Of a DNA stretch of 64,000 nucleotides, positions 23,387-35,793 are shown piece after piece (the first letter of the stretch is position 1; every line of letters starts with the position of its first letter). The notes under the pieces are model-generated. The model was not told where the DNA came from. It did no database searches and worked only from the letters and a program-made list of their open reading frames with translations. The stretch spans positions 633,689,303 through 633,753,302 of the forward strand of contig CM060910.1 of the NCBI GenBank assembly GCA_030737875.1. Direction: 5' to 3'. The DNA is from Allium sativum. Lineage: Eukaryota; Streptophyta; Magnoliopsida; Asparagales; Amaryllidaceae. Both the position numbers and the translations under genes were made by a program.

Positions 23387-26300
23387 TGTAACACCCCGAA
23401 TTTTCTATTAACACTAAAGTTGCTAAAATAATAATAAGTGTGTAGAAGAGGGGATGTATCTAATATGAATATAAAAATATTAATAAGTATGTAAGTGAGG
23501 GGATGTATCTATTATGAATATAAAAATATTAATAAGTATGTAAGAGAGGGGATGTATTTAATATGAATATAAAAATATTAATAAGTGTGTAAGAGAGGGG
23601 ATGTATCTAATATGAATATAAAAATATTAATAAGTGTGTGAGAGAGGGGATGTATCTAATATGTATATAAAAACAATAATAAGTAAAGGGGGATGTATCT
23701 AATATGTACATTGTAGAAAATATATATATATTTATGACATGAATAGAAGTTTATTAATATGCTGAGTGTTTGCTGAGTCACTTCTGACTCATTGCTGAGT
23801 CAACAAGATAAACCCCATCTTGTCTGAACGGCTGCGGTTATTTCTAGGTTAAATCTAATGGCCTAAATGAATTCTAAAATCTATAAATAAGTGGGTAGAC
23901 CCTAGACCTAAATCACTTGTAAAATTAGAGAAGCTACCGTCATGCTGCTGCCATGGAGTTCAGCATAGCCATCACAAACTAAGAAGAGGAAGCCTAATCA
24001 TCTACAACTAAATCTACACAAATCAAATCAAAAGATCTCTCTTTCTCTAATTCTTTTCTTTTGTTGGTGAGTATGATGATTCTCACAAGACTATTACAAA
24101 CTAATTTGACTCAGTTATGAATGGATCACAAGAAAGTGACGTGATTTGTAATTGTAAATTCTATATATTGTGGATCTCTTATTATGTTATTATGTTGTCG
24201 TATGATGTAAATTATATATGCTATGTCATGCTATGTTGTAAATTCTCTTATGCTATGTCGTGCTATGTTGAGAATCATGTCAAGCTATGTTATACTATCA
24301 TACTATGCCATGTTATAAATCATGCTATATTATGTTGTAAAATCATGATGTTGTTGGAACATGCTTAAAGTTATGTTTTTTTTAATTTAAATGGATCTTG
24401 TTTATGGGAATTTGCCTATTAGGTTAGGTGTACCCATAAACTTGAAACTATAATTAAATAAAACTTGAATATGGGAATTTGCCTATTGAGTTAGGTGTAC
24501 CCATATAAAACCATGTTGTTAAAAAATTAGATGATGTTGATTCACACATGTTCATATGTAAGTTTATGAAAATTGATTGAGATTATATTAGGTGAATTTT
24601 GAACAAGTTGATACCTTTAGGTCCATGACATGTATAATCTATGCAAGTTGGACATATGCAAGTTTCACCCCTTATTATGATTCATTTGGTCACATATACA
24701 TGTTGTTATTATGATAATCTCTTTTATGCTATGAGTTAGGCTATTCGAGTCTAACATATATTTTGCGAATAAACGTTCAAACGTGGGGTAGGGGTAATAT
24801 TAGGAATTAATAAATTGGGTGCAATTTTGTAAGATTTTGCATACCATGAATGGATGTCCATAATTGAGTCAATTATGGACATTGTTAAAAATTGGAAGTA
24901 ATTAATAATTCAAGTAGGGAATTATTAAAATTGGGGGAAAGTGGATTATTATTAATAATCAATGCTTAGGACACGAGGTTGGACCCGTTTGTGATGTAAA
25001 CCTGCCCGGACCCGCCCGGCAAATCCAGTAGTCACAAATGTCGGCCCAATGTGAGAGGTCCTAGGCCCAAACTAAAGCATAACAGTTGTAAAGACACGAG
25101 GTTAGACTCTTTTATGGTGTAAGACTGCCCGGACCCGCCCGGCAAATCCAGCTGCCATAAATGCCAGTCTAATGTGAGAGGTCTTTATGAGGTTATGGCC
25201 TTAATGAACTAAGAAATACTTAACCAGATAATCATGTAAGGTGGGACATGGGGGTTAAGTAGGTGCCTTGGGTGGCATGAGGAATCTGGTGGTTGCCTTT
25301 AGAGGCATTTGAAATACGATTAGACTTAACCAAACACACATGTAAATGAACATGACTAAGTGGGTTAAGTGGGATGGACTAATGGGGACAAGCTTAGGTG
25401 GAATGCTTGTGGTAAATAGTGGGGGCCCATTTCAACCAGTATCCCAAAACGTATCTTTGTGGGCTCGACCCAAGTCGAGGACGGGACACGCATACTGGGT
25501 TTGACTATAAGAGGCCAAAACAGGGAGCGGTGGCAACGCAAGTCCAACGGGTTTCATATGGTGTGTGGACCCGGGCTGGTAGGTAAGACGTTGTTGCATC
25601 GTGTAGGTATAATCCGTGCATGTCAGTTGTATCAGGTTGCCACTTTAGGGGAGTGATACACCCCACTGTGGGGCCAGCACGGGTATCTACGAGTTAAGGA
25701 GCCGATCGAATAATGGGAAGTAGGGTACACCTAGTGAAGATAGGGGCAGGCGGCACCTATGTAGTCAGTTAGGGGTACGTAAAGCCATTGGGAAAGTTTC
25801 TAAGTGAAGCTAAGTGGGATGAATCTTTAGGGTGACTGGTGTGGTGCAGTATAGTGTTTATCCTTTAGTATTTAGGAGCGCCTATAACGTTGCCTTTAGC
25901 GATTGTCTATGTCCTTAATCTGCTCTTCATAGACATTTTCTTGTTTTCCAGCTTATGCCTTAGTCCGGTTATTTTGGTAATAGTATTGTAGAATTATCAT
26001 ATTCACCAGACTTTATGTCTGACCCCCTCTTTTCCATCCTTTTTCTCCCTTCAGGTCCGCAGGTTGGGCCAAGTTCTAGTGGAGTCTAGTTGGATCGCTT
26101 ATCTACTGGAAAGCTTGGACTGCTGAAGTAAAGTCCAGCTTGTTATCTTTCTTTTTAATGGCTATTCATGTAATGGGATTATGTACTTGTTTTATCAAGA
26201 TAGATATTGTACTTGACATTGAATATGGTGTTATGATGTAATCAAACATGTTTTGACTTCTGCTACAATGAAATAAAGTTTTTGAATTTCCAAGTACTAT

Positions 26301-26407
26301 TTTATATCTGTCTTGTTGTAATTTTACTGTTCTATATTCACTTAAAACCTCCATGGAAGTTAATGCATTCCCTTTGTGAGTGACATTAATGGACGTGGGG
26401 TGTTACA
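23387..26407 (+). repeat. Tekay 3' LTR (3021 bp)
   Basis: Near-identical copy of 15215-18236 at a constant offset of 8172. It carries the same 49-bp array (about 23412-23692), TATA box (23882-23889), donor-like and acceptor-like sites, and twin hairpin (24968-25186). Confidence 0.93.
24968..25186 (+). other. Twin hairpin, copy in the Tekay 3' LTR
   Basis: Second copy of the structure at 16796-17014. All stem bases listed there are unchanged. The visible difference is one C to T change in the region 5' of the conserved loop core (CCTGCCCGG for CCCGCCCGG). Confidence 0.72.
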
Positions 26408-26412
26408 TTAAA
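26408..26412. repeat. Target site duplication of the Tekay element, right copy
   Basis: TTAAA directly after the 3' LTR, matching 15210-15214. Confidence 0.9.
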
Positions 26413-27751
26413 TATATATCTGTTTGGCGGCGGAGAATTTATTCTCTTGCTTAACGCCCTTCTCTGAGACGTACGAGCTCAGGGGTTATATATTGATGGA
26501 TATCAATCGCATGGAGTGAATTGCCTGTGTGGCATGCCTAAGTGGCAATTGATCAAGGCTTTTGTTGAAAAGCAAAGTCTTGTGGTTGATGATCAAAGCA
26601 TGGCCTGTGTGGCATAGCTTTGTGTAGCGTTGATTCACGAGCCTCGCACCCTGGTTGTGAACCAGAAACGGGAGAGGACATCAGGGAGGGCATGTGTTTC
26701 CTTCTAGCTAGGGTGGTGTCAGTGACCTTCCAGCCCTGACATTTATATTATTTTCACCTGTGTGGTTGTTGTAGTTGCGAGGCGCCTCAGATATATTGGT
26801 GACTATGTGGAGCCGATGGAGCCATTGGGCTCATTTACGCCCCAAAGGGCGGGGAAACGCAGTGTTCAGGCATTTTAATCCACATCGGTGGACCGGCCAT
26901 GACGATCCAAGGGCTCACCTGTGTCTGGCTCGTGAGACATGGGCTAGATTGTCTCGAATCGGGAGAGGACTATCTTTTTCCTCGGTTCACAGATGGAAAT
27001 CCAACTTCCAATACGTGACTTTGCGGTTTTGATTGTAGAGCCTAGTATGGCGACATGATATATGGTACCCATGCCGTCTATGATTAATACTTATGATTGA
27101 AATTGTTTTGACACTATACACTTATAGTAATAATAAAAGATGAAATTTAGCGTATCAAGCATTCTTTGGCTATTATAAGGTAAAACCCTATCCTCCGGCT
27201 TGTGTTGCATTGTGTGATGGGACCTGGGTCTTATAATACCTTCATTGTTCTTTATTTAGCATTGCGATGTTGTTTTATACACTGGTGTTCTTGGGAGGAA
27301 ACCCGTTCCGTGTTATACGGCGTGGTCCCTTGATTTACCAAACTTTAAAATAAAGATTAATAACTGTTTTAGTTCTCACACCAGTTACATGACTGACCTA
27401 GAGTTTATTGTTTTAACCTAAACTCTGGGTGCCCTTATTTTGACATGGGCAGCTAGTAGTTTTGGTTTTGCAGATTTATATTCACAGGAACCTGGTTTAC
27501 TGCTGGAATGATATTCGAAAAGCTCTGTATCCGTATATCTCTTTCAGTTGTGTATTGTATTATTTTCCGCTGCTATGTAATGTAATTTAAATCTCTGATA
27601 TTTTCTAAGTAGTATTTATTCATACTCTGTATATTCTTATATTCTGATGAAATTGTAATAAGCAATGAAATGTTGTTCTGTTTGCGTTCTGATGTGGCTT
27701 GTCCTCAACTCGATCTGGGCTTTCCTTACCGGGGAAGTTAGGGTCGTTTCA

Positions 27752-29154
27752 TGCTACATGTACATGAATGAAACTAGAACGTATAAAAATAAAACTAGAA
27801 TTTTTATAACATATAAAATTGGAATTTATATAACATACAAAACTGTGAAAGTGATCAATGTTTGAAAACAATATACAATATATATTCTGCATGCACACAA
27901 AACAGAATGTACAAGAAGAATTCATTCAAAATTTCAATGTCACGTCTTGTTTTATTTTCTCATGAAACAGTGATACTCTATATCTCCATAGTCACAAAAA
28001 AACAAAAGGCTAGATGGAATAGACAAAATGCAAAATATAAAGAGAACAACACGTTCAGGTACATACTGTTGGTACAAAAGAAAATATATTTACAAAATTT
28101 TCTGTCCAATACAAAACCAAATGGACGTGACCGTTCAACATAATTTTCTCCTGCATGTTTTGATCCTGTCTTGTTCCTTTCCTGAAAATAGTAAAAAAAA
28201 AACAAATTTTCAATTAAATAAATAGTTATAGAACAGTACATGAACAACTGAAAAAAGAGAGAGAGAAAGATAGAACAACTCTAAGAGCTAATTATACATC
28301 AATTTTCCATAGCTTTTGAACAGCTAGAAAACAGTACAAGAGCAGCTAAATATAGGGATATATTTATACATCAATCTGAACAGTTAAAACAGATTCAAAC
28401 ATCAAATCGCAACAACTAAATGTATAATCAATGAACAGCTAAAACAAGTGCGTGTATTCATACATCAGATCTGAATAGGTTATGAACATGTGAAGATAAC
28501 AAATCGATGAACAACAATAGAGTAGGAACAACTAAGATAATGCATAGCTAAAGAAAACAGATGTGTATATATTTATACATCAAAGTACAAGAACATCTAT
28601 GAATCTGAAAATACAAGAACAGCTAAGAAAAGAAAAGAAATATATGTATATATATTTTACACATCAATTCTAAGTACAATAAACAGCTAAGAGAAATCAA
28701 ATGTATGTATATATCTATACCATCAAATCTGTACAGCAACCATATATTTATACATACAGTAAGATTCTGATGCAAAATTCATACAATCTGGTGACCTACA
28801 TTTAAACATCCATCACGAAATCTACAATATGCAGTTCAAACATCTGGTTGAACAAGTCATAGCTCCTATATCACCTAACCTAGACCATTTCAATCAATGT
28901 TTCTTTTCAAACAGGGCAACTGCATAGAAAATACATTATTTAATTCATAAATTTTGGCTAGAACCATTTCGCAGCAATCAATATCCATCACGCAACATCA
29001 GATTTACATCACCGGTACGCAAACCTGAAAGAAAAAAAGGGAAATAACCCAATGGCCTAAGAACTAAGTGGTCGAATCTATCTAAACTAGACTCTGATGG
29101 ACTTTGATCCTATCTAAAATAACCACACTATAAATACAGGTATCCATGCGTAAG
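27752..29154 (-). other. AT-rich intron-like segment related to part of the family C LTR
   Basis: No gene is recognisable. Read on the minus strand it is T-rich with degenerate repeats around TAGCTGTTC and TTTGATGTATAAATATATAC. A strong acceptor-like TTTTTTTCTTTCAG near 29025 is followed by GCGTACCGGTGATG and TTGCGTGATGG. The plus strand of the family C LTR at about 33620-33690 has the same order: pyrimidine run ending TTTTAG, CGTACTGATGATG, TTGCGTGATC. The two segments appear to be inverted relatives. This could be a truncated LTR of a C-like element in the other orientation, or the genomic source of the captured segment. Confidence 0.5.
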
Positions 29155-32100
29155 TGTAACGACCCAGCAATTTTCAGGCCCGAAAATCGACATAAATACC
29201 TTTACCGTAACTTATGCCGACCTTCCAAACACCGAAAACACGGGAACATTTATAGAAAGAAATTAGAGGGTGAGATAAGAAAGAAAGTTAGAATAGAAGA
29301 AGAAGAACCAATATAACATAAACTGAGTCTCACATCGCAGCGGAACAAAATATAATATAGAAATAAATCTTTATTGAGAGCTTTTAAAAATACTTACAAT
29401 ATCAGAGTACATCACACATCTGGACAGTTTTAATAACCTGTCCCATATACACAGTAAAATAGTAATCATATAATATCATACATCTGAACACCTTCAGATC
29501 GTCTCTGGACTTCGCAGTATCTGATACCTGGACCTGTACACTCCGGGCTAACCCGAGCATTTACAAAACACCGGGTTAGTCCGGTGAACCAGAGTGAGAA
29601 AAAAACTCGCACAACATTAAGGGTATCACACAACATGATTTTAAAGTCAAAATCCTTTCGAAAGAAAAGGATAATCGCAAGACCAAATCCACACATAAAT
29701 ATGGACGGTTTTTACCTTACGATAACCCAAAATAGTTTGGAAATCAATATTTTTTCTGATATTATACTAGTGTCTAAATACAAGTAAATATCAGTCTAGC
29801 GGAACGCTTGCATCTCACGCTCCACATATATAGTATACAATCAAAAACCGTGGGCGCTTATTGGAGATTGGATTCCGACTATGACAAGGTATGGGACCAC
29901 CTGTCGATAGTGATTCTCTAGAGGCGAATACACTGGGTTCAACAAGAACGTATTGCAACCCGGCCCTCACATGACCGACCACTCATTTCGCTTGAGTGTA
30001 TCGAATGTATATCACCAACGGTTGGGCTCAAACCACCGTTTCCCAAAAAGGGACAGCATCGAAATAGATTAAAGAATGAAATGGATTTTCTCTAGATAGG
30101 TGATTATACACTCTAATCGGAGCGACCCACATAGCCATGCTGCCTGCCCGATTTATGTCAATTCCCAATTGATGAGGCTTAAGGTCAGAACACATCTGGT
30201 CATCATACACTTTGAATGCCACATTGTCATATCCACCAATTCACTAATTGACGTCCACAAAAATATTCTGGTCATTAAGCTAAAGAGGTGCCCCTCTCCG
30301 CCACTAACAGAGATACGTTTGTAAAGATCAACGCACATGACCCTTAAGAAATACTCTGTCAGACATTCGTCCATACAAGTCATCCAGGAACAGGATGAAC
30401 CAAAGGTACTCTCCTACTGCATCCAATATAGGAATCACCCCATGGATCAGTAGCGAGTAGTCCTTGCAACCCACAGATTCCAACCGCGACAGAACCCTAG
30501 TATAACTCCAGTTCGAATCAGAGATTGTAAGTGGTTCTTCCGCTTTAAGAAGATCTATGGTCTTCAAATGCTCCATCTCGATCATCATTTGATAACTTCT
30601 ATATATTTCGTATTTGTTGGTCAGAATGGTTTTCGAATATACATTCGATCCCGGTCTTTCCATACCAACAATCGTAAAGGTCAAATTTGATAGTCGGTTA
30701 TTTAACTATCAAATGAACATTCATGAAATCATAAAATGGATTCACTAATCTAGTACTCAGCATCACTTGGCTTCTTTAATCAATTAAACTTGAATATTCC
30801 AATATTAGGGAAAACATTTCACTTATCACTTTAATATATTGATATTCGCAAAAACATCTCATTTAAATATTTTAAAAAGAATATATTATATAACAATATC
30901 CAATACTCAATTTGACTATCATTTTCAAACATTTACTATAACATTTTGTTATTTATAACTGAGAAATCAGTTCAACTTACTATTCGACGTTACGCTAACT
31001 CTTTTGTTTCATTACTTGGAAAGTATCCAATCCTTATTCTTATAGAATAAACCTTTTTATACCTCATTCCCTCACTCTTTGAAATTATCGCCCAATCTCC
31101 TTTTAATTTCGTTACTCAGGGAAATATCGCCTCATATTATTTCTGTTACTCTGGAAATCTTATCATACACTCTCGCCATTACCAACTAGTATCATCCTTG
31201 GATAGTCCCGAAGTCATTCAAGTTGGGGTATTTTAATTACCTCTTGGACCTTGATCAACAACGTTCTTATCTTAAGATAAATACGAGTTGTAATTCAAGA
31301 ACCGATATTCAATTTAATATCAAAACACATCCCACTTATCTTGTTTATTTAAAATATAGCCTTATAGTTCTTCTTAACCTCTTTGGAAGTTTCTCTTTTT
31401 AATTATTTGCTTACTAAACATTTCTTTTATTACTCTCGACTTATTAAAATAACTTTGTTTTATAACTAGATTATCATTACGAATTCTATTTTCAACTTCA
31501 TTTACCAAACTCAAATCAAATCTCTTTTACCAATCCCCTTTTCTTTGGGGAAATCCCTTTTCCACTCTATTGGTTTAACTTAATTCCATTATTAAGTATT
31601 TCCTATTTAAAAACGATGTTTAAACTCATATTCTATTTATAAACCTTGTTTATAAATTTCAGGTTTGATATAAACCCTTTACATCTTCATCTCCTTCACT
31701 TAATACAAACGTTAAGAAAAACCTTTCATTTAAGCTAGGTATTTGCTTAGACCTCTTTATTTCTTCCTTATAAGGCTCGAGCTCAAATAATAAAACTCAT
31801 CCCTAGCCTTATTCCAGCACTCGACCATATTTCATTTGAAACTCGGTTACTTAAATGTATTACATTTAAGAATAGATTATTTACCTCAACATTAATCATT
31901 GCAAATTAATTAACTCCTTTATTTACTAGAATAAACAATAAATTTCCTTTTTAAATTCTTACTAAGATTAACCAATTATTCGTTAAGTTATTTCACTAAT
32001 TTAAAGTCTAATTTTAAATGATTGACTCAGTCAACACAAACATGATTACTCTTCTAACCAATTCTATTTAATTCCTCTTTTAAATTAATTAAAATATAAT

Positions 32101-33019
32101 TAGTTTAAATTGCTTTATTTAATCGTTCACGATTAGTCAAATACTTAACCGTTAGGTTATTTCCTGCTTATTTGTTTATAATTCTTATCAACGTAAGAAA
32201 TTGTTTAATAAAACAAATTCCATAATTACTTATAAACTTTACTAAATAAATAAATAATTAATATTTATTTCCTTTTAAAATAACTTTCATTTAAGTAACA
32301 GCTTTTAAAAACATATTTCAGTTATAAGATATAACTTCAACTCTGTTGATTCACAGTCGATAAAATTCATATTTTAAAAATCGATTGATTTCTCGACCAG
32401 GTGATGCCAATTACTCAACCCATACCATCCATTGGTTAATATCAGAATAAATGTTGAAATATGGTTCAATAATCAACAATAATCAATCATTCCTTTTTAT
32501 TTGACTCATAACTTCTATAACGATCATCAATCAATTAACAGATCATTCAAACAATTTAAACAATTTCAAACACGTTTATAAACGTGACCAATCAAGGGAA
32601 ATTACTTTATTTAGGTCAGATCAAAATGATGGGTATTTTTCTGAAATTAAACGATCGTTTAATTTCATTTATTGAATCAACAATAAATATATGTATAACT
32701 AACAAAAGGTCAACCACTAACAATTAGAACACGCAAAATAAAAACCCAATTTATATAAAATATAAATGGGGAGAGCTGAGTGAGTTTAACTCACCTTGAT
32801 TTGAATCCGTTGATAAACAGTTTGTTTTAGTCAAATTAAACTGATGTTTAATTCGACTAAAATTTTCAGTTACTTCAGATCCAGACTAGACCTGTTCCAT
32901 CTCGAAGTTCTCGTCTCTACGGTCCCAATGCAACTGACCGCGCGAAAATCTGATATCATATGTTCGAGAAATCACGTTAATAAATTTATAACAAAAATTA
33001 AATTTTAAAACATGTTTTG

Positions 33020-33410
33020 TTTATAAAATTGAAATGGGCTTTACCTTAACCCTTGGCCCAAAACTTCTCAAACCCGTCCCCCTTAAAACCCTTACCACGG
33101 TCCCTTATTTTCATTTCAGTGAGCCGCCTCCCAATTAAATCTCAAGGCCGAAAACCCTAATCCCCCTTTTGATTTCTGCAACAAATCGGAAATTGATGGC
33201 ATCGCACCCTTCCTCCGCCCTTCGATCCACCTTCTTCCTCTTCCAACGATCGGCCAGAACCCAGAACAATTCCCTCAGTGCTCCATCGTTCATACAGATA
33301 GAACCACAAATCTCTTAGCTCCACCACAGACATCGACAAGCCAACTCGAAACTCCTATGCTACGCAGGGCCGAATCCTAAGCCACCGGTTACGAACCAGA
33401 TAAGTTTTAT
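33020..33410 (+). promoter_or_regulatory. Housekeeping-promoter-like segment in the family C LTR
   Basis: On the strand opposite to the element: ATGGGCTTTACC and TTGGCCCAAAA (site-II-like GGCCCA motifs, 33030-33062), a C-rich stretch, GAAAACCCTAATCCCCC (telobox, about 33150), a C-rich leader, then T-rich intron-like sequence from about 33400. This combination is typical of plant housekeeping promoters. Family B has a related arrangement on the same relative strand. Capture of a host promoter is inferred. Confidence 0.45.
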
Positions 33411-34492
33411 TTGATTTTGATTTACTGTATATTTTGTTTTGATTTTTGTGTGGTTTCGAATGGGGTTTTTGTTTACTGTATTGGTTCGGGTTGTTTTTGG
33501 GATGATGAAACGCTTCCGCTTGGATGCATATTTATTGTGTGGATTTGTTTGGATCAGATTAACGTCCATCATGGGCTGTTCATAGATTAGGTTCAGCTAC
33601 TACTAGCTGATGCGGTTTTATTTTTCTCCTTTTAGATCTCGTACTGATGATGGCAGTTGATCTTGCGTGATCTTGTTGATGGATATGGCGTTATATTGTC
33701 AATACTGAGTGGAATGTTGATAGATTTAGTGCTGGTTTATCACTTAGGTAAATGTGAGGCATGAGTTGTGTACTTCAAATCAGAGATTCTGGACTGTGTT
33801 ATAGATTTTGTGTTCAAAATTTATATATATATATATATATAAATATAGCAGCAATCCCTATATTGCATTTGTTTGCAGAGATTTGTAAATATATCCATAT
33901 ATTTGGCTCTCTCTTAATTGTTCTTGTACTGAACGGATTTGACGTAAAAAGATATGCATGTATCTTTTTTTTCCTGTTCATGATTTTTTTTTTGTGTACT
34001 GTCTATTTTATCTGTTTGAAATTGATGTATCAATATATGCAGATCTGGGTTCAACGTATTGTACATTTCTATCTGTTCATAGGTTGTTCTTGATGTTTTG
34101 ATAATTTTCTCTTCACTGTTCATTCAGCTGTGTAGATATATTTCTTAGCTGTACCTATGTTCTAGCTGTTCGGTTCATGGAGAAATGGTGTATTTGAGAG
34201 GATATGGCATACTGTCCTTGAGATTTTGAATGGATTCTTCTGCATTTTGATGGTTTCGCATGTGTATTTGAATATATGTTGTTTTTTTCTTATGTTGATC
34301 ACTTTTCGGTTTTTATATTGTATGTTGGAGATACATGTTTCAGTCTTTCTCATTATATGCATACCGGTTCCTTTTTATATGCATTACAATTTTCATGTTT
34401 ATGTTGCGGATTTGGTTCGTGTACCAGTGTAATGAATATAAGCGTTCGTTTTTATTCGTTTTTGCCAAACCAAGCGGGAACATTAATGAATA

Positions 34493-34497
34493 TATAC
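34493..34497. repeat. Target site duplication of D, left copy
   Basis: TATAC before the LTR, matched at 59922-59926. Confidence 0.88.
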
Positions 34498-35230
34498 TGT
34501 TAGATCAAAATTTGGCTCTAACACCCAAATTGTTCTGATTTGTAGAGAATTATAACTGAAAAATGAGAAAAAAGCAGAAAACACACAAAGTTTATAGTGG
34601 TTCGGCGTTAACGAGCCTACGTCCACTTTATATGCTATTGATTATACCTTGAATGCTAGTACAACCAATGATTTCTCTCAAACTCACTCTTACAATTATG
34701 ATTTTTCTCAGTAATCTCGAAGTAATACTGATAAGAAATAGTCGTGCGACAGTAATGGTGGAATCAATACTCAATACTGCTAAAAGTTCCTGAAAAATGC
34801 TAGTCTCTGGGCTATTTATAGCAGATTCTGTCAGGTGGTTCGCGGTCACACGTGGTGTAGATCCCGAGAAAATCGGATCGGATCGAGCAATGAGGAGGAA
34901 TTGGTCAATATGACAGTTGTGGACAGGTGTCGCGAGATCCGTGCATTTCGGATCGCTGAAGACCAGTTCGTGGTTGAACAAGTCCGGGGCTTCGCTGCGC
35001 GTCGGGGGATCGGATCGGAGCGAGGTAGTGGCGCAGGTGCGGATCGAGTCGTGATGAGGTGGACGGATCGATGATGCGATAAGGGCGATCCGAGGAGGGT
35101 AGCGATCCGTTCTTGCGATCCGAGGAGGTAGCAGGGCCATGACCAAACCTTTCATGAATTAAAGGAACGTAGTTTCATACTTTCTTCTTATGTGTGAGCC
35201 TTGGTGGCTTGGTCAAAAAGCTAGCCAACA
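34498..35230 (-). repeat. D 3' LTR (733 bp)
   Basis: Plus-strand ends are TGTTAGATC and GCTAGCCAACA. It contains GCTATTTATAGC (34811-34822), a minus-strand TATAAATA promoter box. It also has TATAGTGGTTCGG...CCTACGTCCAC (34592-34626), a motif pair seen in many plant LTRs near the RNA end. About a dozen GATC motifs are packed into 34850-35130. Confidence 0.9.
34813..34820 (-). promoter_or_regulatory. TATA box of the D LTR (3' copy)
   Basis: TATAAATA on the minus strand; the counterpart in the 5' LTR is near 59503-59510 and would drive the element transcript. Confidence 0.65.
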
Positions 35231-35246
35231 TTTTGCCCCCTCGATG
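35231..35246 (-). other. Polypurine tract of D
   Basis: On the minus strand CATCGAGGGGGCAAAA directly precedes the 3' LTR. Confidence 0.8.
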
Positions 35247-35639
35247 TATTGTTTCATTGATGGAACATGCTTCGAAGTCGCAGAGATATCTTTTCGCGAA
35301 GCGATGCAATTTAATGGTCGTGCCTGTCTGAAAAGTCTTGCTACTTCGGAAAAGTTGCACCTTTTGACAAGTATAAATAATAGTATAGTCTTCGATCACT
35401 TCTCGTTTATTGAAAAAAAAATTCTGGAATTTTTTGGAGACTTCATCATCGAGTTCACCAGGTAAATCTCTGAATTTTTTTCTTTCTTTTCCCTTTTTTT
35501 TAATGGTCCGGATCGCACCCTTGTTTCGCGATCCATGGCCACGGATCGTGATCTAGTGACTTGACGGGCTTCATGGCGAATCGAGGTGTGCTTCAGCCCG
35601 CGGCCCGTTCGGTTCGAATAAAACAAAAGTTGGGAGACT

Positions 35640-35793
35640 AATGGTCGCTTCGTGCCTATATAATCTCGAGCCCTCATCACTTCTTTCTCTCTTCTTCTCC
35701 GTTTTATTCATCGCCGCCGCTAATTTCAACAAGGAAAAAACCCTAGTTTTTCTAAATCTCCGAAAACCCATTCGTTTTTCCAATTTACGAAAG
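35640..35793 (+). promoter_or_regulatory. Promoter and first (5'UTR) exon of the antisense gene in D
   Basis: A TATATAA box at 35657-35663 is followed by a CT-rich leader (35680-35710), GAAAAAACCCTAGTTTTTC (telobox, about 35730-35748) and a donor ACGAAAGGTAATC with GT at 35794. The layout is that of a normal plant Pol II promoter pointing opposite to the retrotransposon. It supports independent expression of the plus-strand gene. Confidence 0.6.

Larger units (their letters stand above)
15215..26407 (+). mobile_element. Tekay/Del-type chromovirus (Ty3/gypsy), nearly intact
   Basis: A full-length element of 11.2 kb: LTRs of 3022 and 3021 bp, TGGTATCAGAGC primer site, gag, pol in the order protease-RT-RNase H-integrase-chromodomain, polypurine tract, and a 5-bp target duplication TTAAA. 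By eye the LTRs differ at only about 15-20 positions, so the insertion is recent. Long LTRs and a C-terminal chromodomain in pol point to the Tekay (Del) lineage of chromoviruses. It is damaged by one stop in gag and one frame change in pol. It is the only element here that still encodes a near-complete protein set of the type families A, B and C would need. Confidence 0.93.
1..27751 (+). mobile_element. Family A giant-LTR non-autonomous retrotransposon complex
   Basis: Three copies of one long LTR lie head to tail, separated by two short internal regions (LTR part 1-2719, internal 2720-3752, LTR 3753-9953, internal 9954-10485, LTR 10486-27751). The LTR begins TGTAATAACCCGG and ends GTCGTTTCA. 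A primer site follows the first LTR and a purine tract precedes each later LTR, so the polarity is plus. Neither internal region encodes gag or pol, which fits a LARD-type (large retrotransposon derivative) element depending on proteins supplied in trans. Three LTRs sharing two internals suggests unequal recombination between LTRs after insertion. The third LTR is split by a Tekay element at 15215-26407. Boundaries are seen directly; non-autonomy is inferred. Confidence 0.85.
10486..27751 (+). repeat. Family A LTR copy 3, split by a Tekay insertion
   Basis: The two pieces, 10486-15214 and 26413-27751, add up to about 6.07 kb and together match LTR A2 from TGTAATAACCCGG to GGGTCGTTTCA. This copy differs from A2 mainly by large minisatellite arrays (12.1-13.6 kb) and by loss of most of the stem-loop region; one unit remains near 14393-14438. 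The break at 15214/26408 carries the 5-bp target duplication TTAAA. Confidence 0.87.

Noticed and set aside
27665..28247. Small frames at the LTR A3 end and in the following AT-rich region
   Set aside because: They overlap on both strands, span the LTR boundary and have AT-driven composition; no evidence of coding.
30328..30684. 118-codon minus-strand frame in the family C LTR
   Set aside because: The matching part of the right LTR (62760-63008) breaks the frame elsewhere, and no domain is recognisable.
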